Translations under genes and position numbers: made by a program
Source of the DNA: Candidatus Zixiibacteriota bacterium
GTDB lineage: Bacteria; Zixibacteria; MSB-5A5; GN15; FEB-12
DNA: 64,000 nucleotides
NCBI GenBank assembly: GCA_022571985.1
Contig: JACZWU010000006.1
Span: 155,467 to 219,466 of the forward strand
Direction: 5' to 3'
Notes under the pieces: generated by a model
Databases searched by the model: none
The model's input: only the letters and a program-made list of their open reading frames with translations
Told to the model about the DNA's origin: nothing
Shown: positions 22,259 through 29,269 of the stretch, one piece after another
Layout of the letters: the number at the start of each line of letters is the position of its first letter
How positions within the stretch are numbered: the stretch's first letter is position 1

Positions 22259-24607
22259 TTATGGTTCGCTTACAACGACGCACACAGCCCAGACTGAAGC
22301 GTCCTGAAAAGACCTTATGCGAAACTGAATGCTTGATGCTGTGCCAATAAAGAAAGGACGTAACAAATTTGAATTGCTGCCGGTTGGGCCAAGATGATCT
22401 CCTCCGAACCACCAATTTCCTGGAGTACGAGCCCCATCGATGCGGAAAATATCAGCTGCAAACATGTCTCCCCTATCATGATCGTGCCTGGGGTCGCTAC
22501 TACTCATTGCAATGAAGGCAACGACTTTACGAGGAGAGCCAAAAAATACCGTTTCCAAAGTAGTACCGTTGTCTGCCTTAATCCAGCGCACAACGGTGGG
22601 CTGGGTTAGCCGTCTGAGTTGATCAGCACTCAGACTAGCCCCTGAGAGTGCAGCCAGCTGAATTGCCGCTGATCCGGTCCCAGAGATATCTCTGATTCTG
22701 AATACCTCTCGATCACTGTCATCAGGTTCAATGAAGATAAGGTGTTCCCCGCTAGTCTTAATTGCCCACTCAGGAAGGCCACTGCTGGCTTTGCGAATCT
22801 TTAACCCACCTGTTGTTCCGGCATTGTCCAATTGTAAGGGACCTGTCATGGTATCGCCAGCTAAACGCACATACATTTGTTGATCGACGAATGCATAGGC
22901 TGGATCGCACGACTCACCATATTCATCCACAGCGGTAATGGGGATGAGGTTACCACCCGGGTCCAAGTTAACGGTTGCCGTCCAGGCCTCCGAATCATCA
23001 AGGGAAACGACCTCGACACCTCGAATGTGGATAGCCGTGCGTTGTTCTTTGGTCCCAGTAAGGGTGACTGTTCCGGCTGTTGTCGGCGAGGCTACCGGAT
23101 TCACCGTCGGTGCTTTGGGGCATCGATATATATAAGATTCGACAGCAAATTGAACATATTCTACTACCTCAGAGTAGCGGCCTACTGTGTCCTTGCCTAA
23201 TACGGCAAAATACCAATCTCCACTGACCGGTGGAACGATATAAGCCAAATTGGTACCAGCTGCTACATCTCTTTCTATTTCATTGCCGGTACCGGTTGTC
23301 GGCGGCGTATTCCGGCGTCCTACAATCCGAAGCCCAGCATAGTTCGTGATAGGGCGATCAGTCCAGGCCACTTCGATTACCCTGCTAGCGTGAATCGTCA
23401 TCTCAACATCCACAGGTGGCAAGGGTAATAAATCCGCAAGGCTGAGCTTTAACGCGTCATTGATCCGGAGTAATCCCCAGCCATGGGTTCGAGTAAATAC
23501 ATTGGCATCCATCTGGGGCGGTTTAGATGCGCTCTGAATTAGCGCCCGATGCACATCATAGGGATTCCAGCCAGGATTCTGCGCTAGCAGTAGTGCTGCA
23601 GCGCCGGCTACGGTTGGTGTCGCATAAGACTCATAAGTCGTTCCATAAGTGGAAGTGGCCAAGAGAGTTAAACCAATGCCCCAGGAACGAGCCGTTGAGT
23701 AGTCACTTTGACGATACCCTCCTACATTAATCGCCTCGTAAGGTTTGGGGAACTCAGTTTCTGCATTGGTATTGTTCGCGTGCGCATCCACCACCACTAC
23801 ACCTTCAGAAACGGCATACAGTGTGGCAAACCGTCTCCCCCATGAGCCCGTGTATGAAATCGAAATGACATGCACACCCAAATCGCTCAGGCGTATAATC
23901 GCGCCGGAAATGTTGTTCTGATAGGCAAACCTGACCATTGCTTGCGGTGCCGTACCCAAGTAGTCAATGTTGTTATCTGCGATTGCTACGCAACGCGGTA
24001 CTGTGCGATCCCCGTGACCAGTACCGAAAGGGTCAATAGGATTACCTCCGGTATCAGTATAAAGAACAAATTTGGTATGAGTACCTGCCTGAATTGCAGC
24101 CCAATCAGCTGCCTGGTCGCCAGTCCCTCCCAACTCGGGACGTGTGTAATCGGCTCCCGTATTCCAATAGGGCATTTCTATAAGGCCGATGATAATCCCA
24201 GCGCCCATAATTGCATCCAGGGCCGACAGATCGGTAGCGTGAGTCAGTTGTTGGTCTGTCAACGCGAAGTCAAGTCCATCTGGATCATTAGAATTATACA
24301 GCGGCCGTGGAAACTCTTCGATATACACAGAACGGACTTCTGGTCGAGCGAGTAGCCAGCGATAGATCTCATCAACATCGATGTCCGGATCTTCTACATT
24401 GATGACCATATATCGTAAGAGATCGACCTTTTTACCAGTACCACGTCGCTTCGCTCGTTGAAGTGCGAGCTCAGATGGTTCAGATTTTGGGAAAGCATTT
24501 GTTAGCTTTAGACCTCTGCCCAACTCTCTAACCACTGAAGCTAAGGTCCTTGCCTTACTAACGTCCTCTAGTTCTACGAATATGCGAGTGAGAGATTGTT
24601 TATCCAT
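22259..24607 (-). CDS. Subtilisin-like (S8) protein fused to a phage-fibre-like C-terminus
   Basis: The 782-residue protein lacks a signal peptide. Residues ~130-400 follow the subtilase fold. The catalytic Asp strand reads IIIGLIEMPYWN, with Glu (about 144) where Asp is expected. The His site is GTGHGDRT (about 197) and the Ser site is ESYATPTVAGAAAL (Ser near 325, with Glu-Ser in place of Thr-Ser). Activity is therefore doubtful. Fn3/Ig-like segments follow, and from ~580 a module with LAGDTMTGPLQLDNAGTTGG appears, a motif typical of phage tail fibres and trimeric spikes. A strong AAGGAGGT site precedes the ATG. It overlaps the gene upstream by 34 bp. A secreted or particle-borne fibre with a protease-derived head is one reading. 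Confidence 0.75.
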   Translation of the reverse strand: MDKQSLTRIFVELEDVSKARTLASVVRELGRGLKLTNAFPKSEPSELALQRAKRRGTGKKVDLLRYMVINVEDPDIDVDEIYRWLLARPEVRSVYIEEFPRPLYNSNDPDGLDFALTDQQLTHATDLSALDAIMGAGIIIGLIEMPYWNTGADYTRPELGGTGDQAADWAAIQAGTHTKFVLYTDTGGNPIDPFGTGHGDRTVPRCVAIADNNIDYLGTAPQAMVRFAYQNNISGAIIRLSDLGVHVISISYTGSWGRRFATLYAVSEGVVVVDAHANNTNAETEFPKPYEAINVGGYRQSDYSTARSWGIGLTLLATSTYGTTYESYATPTVAGAAALLLAQNPGWNPYDVHRALIQSASKPPQMDANVFTRTHGWGLLRINDALKLSLADLLPLPPVDVEMTIHASRVIEVAWTDRPITNYAGLRIVGRRNTPPTTGTGNEIERDVAAGTNLAYIVPPVSGDWYFAVLGKDTVGRYSEVVEYVQFAVESYIYRCPKAPTVNPVASPTTAGTVTLTGTKEQRTAIHIRGVEVVSLDDSEAWTATVNLDPGGNLIPITAVDEYGESCDPAYAFVDQQMYVRLAGDTMTGPLQLDNAGTTGGLKIRKASSGLPEWAIKTSGEHLIFIEPDDSDREVFRIRDISGTGSAAIQLAALSGASLSADQLRRLTQPTVVRWIKADNGTTLETVFFGSPRKVVAFIAMSSSDPRHDHDRGDMFAADIFRIDGARTPGNWWFGGDHLGPTGSNSNLLRPFFIGTASSIQFRIRSFQDASVWAVCVVVSEP

Positions 24608-25032
24608 TTTGACCTCCTTACAATCATTTCAGATACAATTTTATCTAGGACAACCCTTATTTTCTTCTCAGCTGAATCAATTCTATGCACTTTTCGAACA
24701 GCAAATATCAGACAATGAATATATGGTTCACCAAATAGTTCTGTCTTTTTCTCTTCCCGCTGAATGAATTTTACTTGAGATGTGCTTTGGCTTGTATCAA
24801 AGAAAAATACAAGGTCCGGCAAATTAATATTACTGGCCTCTTCATAAATGCTATCTGGCAACCACGTCAAATCTCCAGGATTGTACCTCAACAAGTTTAC
24901 TAAGATATAGGCATTAGGGTGTGAACCTACGCTAAAAAAACCAGAAACTGTTTGGGCAGATAAGTTTGTTGCCAATAGACTCTGACCAAATACTATTATA
25001 GCTAAAGTGGAAGCAATTCGTAATACCCTCAT
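24574..25032 (-). CDS. Secreted protein of unknown function
   Basis: ATG 25032 is the likely start: GGAGGGG lies just before it and it opens a signal peptide (MRVLRIASTLAIIVFGQSLL, ending near LSAQ). A longer frame from 25092 has no such support. The mature ~125 residues are unrecognised (LVNLLRYNPGDLTWLPDSIY; LPDLVFFFDTSQSTSQVKF). The 3' end is odd: the frame runs through a copy of the 34-bp repeat and through the ribosome site of the next gene. One frame away the same DNA ends NKGCPR-stop, like the PHP protein end (HKGCPR-stop), so a frame change near the repeat is possible. Confidence 0.55.
   Translation of the reverse strand: MRVLRIASTLAIIVFGQSLLATNLSAQTVSGFFSVGSHPNAYILVNLLRYNPGDLTWLPDSIYEEASNINLPDLVFFFDTSQSTSQVKFIQREEKKTELFGEPYIHCLIFAVRKVHRIDSAEKKIRVVLDKIVSEMIVRRSKWINNLSLAYS
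24627..24660. repeat. 34-bp dispersed repeat, copy 2
   Basis: Same element as at 19837-19870, with two differences. Here it lies in the last coding part of the secreted-protein gene, just before the ribosome site of the subtilase-fibre gene. Confidence 0.6.
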
Positions 25033-25092
25033 ATTAGCCCCTCCAATAAATTTACATACAAATTCTGTTAGGCTTGTAGCAAGTTTCGCCAC

Positions 25093-25683
25093 AGGAGTAT
25101 AGGCGAGTCGCTAGTCATACAATATTGGTATAATCCCTGCGTACTCCGGTAAATTGCTATACACACTGTAAGTTGTCAAGCTCTTTTTTTCGAATTAAAC
25201 ATAGCAGTGACCACTCTTTAGAATAGCCAAAGCCTTGTTAATAAACGAAGTTTACTGTCAAGGTACTTTTAGTAACAAGAATTGCTGTAATTAGGGCTCA
25301 TTTGATCCGTATTAGTTTTGACCTGCCCCCCATATATAGGACCAATTTAAGAGTTACTATATTGTGCTTAATCAAGGAAAGATAATCAAATAGGCAGGAC
25401 TATAAAAATAATCCTGCCCAACGCAGGGCTGTCTCTGAGTGAGACAGAGGGGGGCTTTTGAGAATTACTATAGTTTAGGAAATTGTCCAAAAATGTCAAC
25501 ATCTAATTTTCTGCTCAGGTGATTTTTTTGAATTCAGGAACCTAAATTTACTGGATTTTCAATTCTTATGGCAGTTTTATAGTTCTTACCCCTGCTACAA
25601 GTTTCACATTTATCCTATTCCACATAACTTCATGATACTCATTTCTTTACTCCCTTACACTCATTTCAATTTTTCACTTAACG
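25093..25683. other. Long A/T-rich intergenic region with two hairpins
   Basis: No ORF with a start signal is visible. Notable are two consecutive hairpins at 25393-25447 (listed separately). Left of them (25140-25390) nothing stands out. Confidence 0.35.
25393..25447 (+). terminator. Tandem hairpins (possible terminator or small RNA)
   Basis: The first hairpin is GGCAGGA/TCCTGCC (25393-25418) with a 12-nt loop that itself contains CTATAAAAATAA. The second is CTGTCTC/GAGACAG (25429-25447), followed by AGGGGGGCTTTTG. The run GGGGGGC-TTTT resembles a terminator, but the poly-T is short. The TATA-like loop leaves open that an RNA starts here. Confidence 0.4.
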
Positions 25684-25758
25684 CTATTTCTCTGGCTCAG
25701 TAAGCTTTTCCATTTCCACTGGAAATGCCACTCTGATCTCTGGAGGTTCCGCTCTCAT
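25684..25758 (-). CDS. Micro-ORF encoding a 24-aa peptide
   Basis: AAGGAGG lies 5 nt before ATG 25758, an excellent bacterial ribosome site. The frame reads MRAEPPEIRVAFPVEMEKLT then EPEK-stop. The peptide is acidic and proline-containing, with no signal or membrane segment. It is divergent from the 55-aa gene at 25845, 86 bp away. The coding part contains a perfect 7-bp hairpin (CATTTCC/GGAAATG, 25711-25727), and the start region lies in the loop of a longer inverted repeat. It may be a leader peptide or a small regulator; the ribosome site is the only strong evidence. Confidence 0.4.
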   Translation of the reverse strand: MRAEPPEIRVAFPVEMEKLTEPEK

Positions 25759-25798
25759 AGATCCTCCTTAAAAGCATATCTATCCAGAGAAATCAGAG
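25731..25798. promoter_or_regulatory. Inverted repeat spanning the micro-ORF start
   Basis: CTCTGATCTCTGG (25731-25743) is repeated in inverse form as CCAGAGAAATCAGAG (25784-25798). The ribosome site and start codon of the 24-aa ORF lie in the loop. It could be an operator for the divergent pair or an RNA structure controlling translation. Confidence 0.4.
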
Positions 25799-25844
25799 AC
25801 GCTATGAAAAATCATCAATACAGTTGTAAGGAGGTGGCAGAATA

Positions 25845-26012
25845 ATGACAACATCAAATGGAAAAGGCGATAAGCCTGATTTCAAAGGTTCACTTGACGT
25901 AGCTGCATGGTTTAATACTGACAGCGACGGCAACACCTATTTGTCTGTAGTGCTTGGAAACCGTATCAAGCTCGTCAAGAATGAGCAAAAGCTGGAAGAC
26001 CAGTTCATGTGA
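25845..26012 (+). CDS. Small conserved-looking protein (55 aa)
   Basis: AAGGAGGT lies about 9 nt before the ATG. The frame reads TTSNGKGDKPDFKGSLDVAA, then WFNTDSDGNTYLSVVLGNRI, then a Lys-rich end. The pattern (FKG-x-LDVAAW...D-x-DG-x-x-Y-L-x-V-x-LGNR) is of a small beta-rich domain that I have seen as single-domain hypothetical proteins; I cannot name a function. It is too short for most automatic gene calls. It is divergent from the 24-aa ORF and lies 370 bp upstream of the integrase gene on the same strand. Confidence 0.6.
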   Translation: MTTSNGKGDKPDFKGSLDVAAWFNTDSDGNTYLSVVLGNRIKLVKNEQKLEDQFM

Positions 26013-26349
26013 GCTGGTTTGGTTTTCACTAAAGTTTTATTTATTTTTTTTTGCTTTTTTAACTCAAGATATAAGAACTCTCTATGGCAATTCTACAAAT
26101 ATCAACTTGTAATACAAAAACACGAACAAGCAAATCTCGTGTACGACAGTATTTTCACATTGCAAAAAATTCAGTTATGCATGCTACTTAGCCACGACGG
26201 AAACCGAAAATCTTAAATACTCCAGTGTCTTTACTAATTCAAATTAACTGATCACAAGACTATAAATTGTCTGTGTAGCTCCTGAGATTAACAGATTAGT
26301 TCTTCGCCTGGTGCGGGCGTAGGCTATTTCTGTTACAAAATAGGGGCAA
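26013..26349. other. Intergenic region upstream of the integrase
   Basis: About 340 bp, A/T-rich, with no supported gene. A T-rich run (about 26037-26060) shortly after the 55-aa gene could serve as a terminator. Confidence 0.3.
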
Positions 26350-26357
26350 AGTATAAG
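26344..26357 (+). promoter_or_regulatory. Archaeal-type BRE/TATA box before the 26385 integrase
   Basis: GGCAAA followed by GTATAAG (TATA core 26350-26357), centred about 31 nt before the ATG. There is no Shine-Dalgarno site, so a very short leader is expected. Confidence 0.5.
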
Positions 26358-26384
26358 TGCTCCAACTGCATTACAAATGAAACA

Positions 26385-27638
26385 ATGAATCAGTCAGAAA
26401 TTCAGTTGCATCCTGAAGGCAAAATCGACGTTCACCAGCGGCAGCAACGTTATAATGCGGCATTCCTAAAGTTCACACACAAGAATACAGTCATAGCCGA
26501 AAACAAGAAGTTGATACTAGAATTCCTCAGGGACTGTGCGCTCGGAAAAACAGTGATTGGCAGGAGTAAAAAACGTATTGGTCCGGCCCGTTGCCACAAG
26601 TATCTCAGCATCCTTGGTCAAGTTTCCAATTGGTTGGGTAAGTCATTTCTGGCTGTTATGCAGCACGACATGGAAAATCTGATTGAACGTCTTGAAGGAG
26701 ACCGACTTATCTCAGCCAAAGGCAAACCATTTGCCGAGGCAACTAAAGCAGACATAAAGAAAACCATTAAAAAGTTCTGGAAGTGGAAAGATGGAAAAAA
26801 TAAGACCTATCCTGAGCTTGTAGAGTGGATTGAGTCATACGACCCTGTGAAGGACGTACAGGCTTTGCGAAAAGAGGAAGTAGAAAAGATGGTTGAGCAC
26901 TGTGCCAATCCAAGGGACAAGGCACTTCTGATGGTGCTGTTGGACTCCGGAGCGCGGGCAGAAGAGCTTCTTAATGTACGGCTGAAGTCGGAACATCTAG
27001 TATGGAAAGAAGATCTGGGCTGTTACAAGATGAGAATTGAATTTAGTAAGACCAAGCCTAGGACTATATCGCTGCCGCTATGTACCAATCACTTGCGAGC
27101 ATGGCTTGATGTACATCCTGCTAAGGGCAATGACCAAGCCCAGTTATTTCCAATGTCTTATGGCAATTTGAGGATGCAAGTTCGTAGAATTGGGCAGAGG
27201 GTGCTCGGAAAGAAGGTTTCTCCTCATATGCTGAGGCACAGCTCTGCCACATTTTATGCGAACAAACTAAGCAGATACCAGCTATGCTACAGGTATGGTT
27301 GGACAATGTCCAGCAGGGTAGTGGATAGGTATCTTGATCGCGAGGGGATTCTCGAGGAAGGAATAGCTGATGTTGTGAAGGCGGATGAGATGCTAACCGC
27401 ACACAAGCAGAATCAGACTTTGAGAGAAGAGCTTTCCTTGGTTAAGGAATCTAATGCTGAATTGGCATCAAGATTCCAAGAGCTGCAAGAAGAGCTTCAA
27501 GCCATTAGGGACGGTAAAGGATGGCTGAGCATGCTGATGGATTTGAAGAGGCGCCAGGACTGCCTGGCTGAGATGGTTAAGGGAAAGAAAAGGGATGGAT
27601 TTGATTTTGTATTCGAGAATGGAGATCGCGTTACGTGA
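26385..27638 (+). CDS. Archaeal-type tyrosine integrase with C-terminal coiled coil
   Basis: The 417-residue protein has an N-terminal core-binding region (GPARCHKYLSILGQVSNWLG; FAEATKADIKKTIKKFWKWK). The catalytic domain follows: Arg in LLDSGARAEELLNVRL, HMLRHSSATFYANK (His-x-x-Arg), then LCYRYGWTMSSRVVDRYL, with the nucleophile Tyr in DRYLDREG. The YRYGW...Y-L-D-R arrangement is, to my knowledge, characteristic of integrases in archaeal genomes and elements. Residues ~335-385 form a coiled coil (LREELSLVKESNAELASRFQ). A leaderless TATA promoter precedes it and two strong hairpins follow. It could mobilise the neighbouring archaeal-looking block. Confidence 0.85.
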   Translation: MNQSEIQLHPEGKIDVHQRQQRYNAAFLKFTHKNTVIAENKKLILEFLRDCALGKTVIGRSKKRIGPARCHKYLSILGQVSNWLGKSFLAVMQHDMENLIERLEGDRLISAKGKPFAEATKADIKKTIKKFWKWKDGKNKTYPELVEWIESYDPVKDVQALRKEEVEKMVEHCANPRDKALLMVLLDSGARAEELLNVRLKSEHLVWKEDLGCYKMRIEFSKTKPRTISLPLCTNHLRAWLDVHPAKGNDQAQLFPMSYGNLRMQVRRIGQRVLGKKVSPHMLRHSSATFYANKLSRYQLCYRYGWTMSSRVVDRYLDREGILEEGIADVVKADEMLTAHKQNQTLREELSLVKESNAELASRFQELQEELQAIRDGKGWLSMLMDLKRRQDCLAEMVKGKKRDGFDFVFENGDRVT

Positions 27639-27679
27639 CATGTGTATCAGGAAGAAGATTGAATGAGCGGAGGATTTGT

Positions 27680-27725
27680 CCATCCTTCGGATGGGGATGG
27701 GTGTTACCCGGCGCTTCGCGCCGGG
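27680..27725 (+). terminator. Two strong GC hairpins after the integrase
   Basis: CCATCC-TTC-GGATGG (27680-27694) and CCCGGCG-CTTCG-CGCCGGG (27707-27725) are perfect stems with compact loops, 42 bp after the integrase stop. No U-run follows, so they may stabilise the 3' end or act as factor-dependent terminators. Confidence 0.5.
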
Positions 27726-28216
27726 CTGGTGTTATGTGAGTCTCTAAAGAGGGGTGATTGTGGATAACCTACGGTTTCCATGGATATTGACGGTTTCTGG
27801 GGTTAAGTTGTTGGGAATTAACGGGGTATATGGAAGAGGAGTAATAATAGGGCTAGGAATTGGAAACCGTTGCTTAAATATCGCACTAACTGAGAAAAGC
27901 TATAAAAGGATTAATTGCTGAAATCACGTAGTTCCAATACTCATACATCACTGTGCCAGTATGTCAACCCAATAAAGGCAGTTAGTTGTCTTTCGAACTT
28001 AAAGGCCTAATGTACTTTCTGTCACGCTGAGTTGCTTTACCACAAGGTCTTGAAATATTATAGTGATTAGCATATATTTATTTTGTTCTCTGTGAGAATT
28101 TGAGGGCGAAAATTAATAGATCATAAGTAATAAGCATGGATTAAAATCAATTCTCCTTTAATGAATAGCCCGATTAATAGGACTGAAACGAAAGTACTGA
28201 CGAGCACCATGACAAT
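27726..28216. other. Intergenic region upstream of the nuclease/ATPase pair
   Basis: About 490 bp. No supported gene, tRNA or obvious repeat. The promoter of the 28217 gene must lie here but I cannot pick a convincing box. Confidence 0.3.
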
Positions 28217-29269
28217 ATGAAAATAGCCATAACAGCGGACCTGCACCTCAGGAATAGTGGCGAACACCCCGAACGATATAATGCTTTGCAGAACATCTTC
28301 GAACAGACAACCGCCGAAAGTATCGAACACCTAATCATCGCTGGAGATCTGTTTGACAAGGACTTCCACGACTACTCTGAATTTGAGGCCCTCTGCAAGA
28401 AATATAGCAAGCTCCAACTGCATATAATCCCGGGCAACCACGATCCGAATATTAGCGGTAAAAGAATAGTTGGGAACAACATTCAAATTTACACAGCCCC
28501 CACTGTCATTGAGATAGATTCCACGACTCTTCTTTTCATACCGTATGAAGAGAAAGTATCATTGGGCGAGAAAATCGCCGAAAAGGAAGTGCAAATAGTC
28601 GGAAAAAATTGGATCCTTGTTGCTCATGGTGACTTCTACGAAGGAGTAAAAGAACAAAACCCCCAAGAACCTGGAGTTTATATGCCGATTTCAAGGAAGG
28701 ATCTAGATAGATTCAATCCTAGAATCGTTCTCCTCGGCCACAGTCACCAGCCATTGAGCCAAGGTAAGGTCCATTTCCCAGGCTCTCCTTGTGGCTTGGG
28801 CATCAACGATAAAGGAAAAAGAAGTTTTCTGGTTTATGATACGTCCGATGAAAACATCTTTCCTAGAGTTGTCAACACAGATATTCTATTTTTCGACGAA
28901 TCCTTTATAATCGTACCAGCTGACAACGAACTTGATTTTCTCCAACAAGAGATTAAGAAAAGGATAGAGTTCTGGAACATTGACCCTTCCGATTACGCCA
29001 AGGTTCGGGTTAGAGTTAAGGCCGTGGGTTACGCGACAGATAGGGGTACAATACAAGCAGCGCTTAAACAGGGATTTGAGAAATTTAAGTATTTTAATGA
29101 CGAAGGTCCGATGATTGACGAGCTGTCAGTAAGTTTGGATCACCAATTAGCAGCGATAGCCGAACAAACTACGAAGCTCATTGATGAGCTTGACTGGGCC
29201 TTTGGAGGGGATGAACCGACCAAAGACCAAGTGAAAATCGCGGCATTATCTATTATCTACAAAGATTGA
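28217..29269 (+). CDS. SbcD/YhaO-like calcineurin-type DNA nuclease
   Basis: The 350-residue protein is a Mre11/SbcD-family metallophosphoesterase. TADLHLRNSGEH is motif I (D-x-H), IIAGDLFDKDFHDY is motif II, IIPGNHDPN is motif III, and VAHGDFYE and LLGHSHQP complete the two-metal site. The family processes DNA ends with an SMC-like ATPase partner. The C-terminal ~100 residues are a small alpha/beta cap. Its stop overlaps the start region of the ATPase gene by 4 bp, so the pair is coupled like Bacillus YhaO-YhaN. No Shine-Dalgarno site is evident before the ATG. It lies 0.6 kb after the integrase, so it may be element-borne defence or repair cargo. Confidence 0.8.
   Translation: MKIAITADLHLRNSGEHPERYNALQNIFEQTTAESIEHLIIAGDLFDKDFHDYSEFEALCKKYSKLQLHIIPGNHDPNISGKRIVGNNIQIYTAPTVIEIDSTTLLFIPYEEKVSLGEKIAEKEVQIVGKNWILVAHGDFYEGVKEQNPQEPGVYMPISRKDLDRFNPRIVLLGHSHQPLSQGKVHFPGSPCGLGINDKGKRSFLVYDTSDENIFPRVVNTDILFFDESFIIVPADNELDFLQQEIKKRIEFWNIDPSDYAKVRVRVKAVGYATDRGTIQAALKQGFEKFKYFNDEGPMIDELSVSLDHQLAAIAEQTTKLIDELDWAFGGDEPTKDQVKIAALSIIYKD

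Noticed and set aside
23870..24355. 161-aa plus-strand ORF inside the subtilase-fibre gene
   Set aside because: Shadow frame of a clear minus-strand gene; no domain or start signal.
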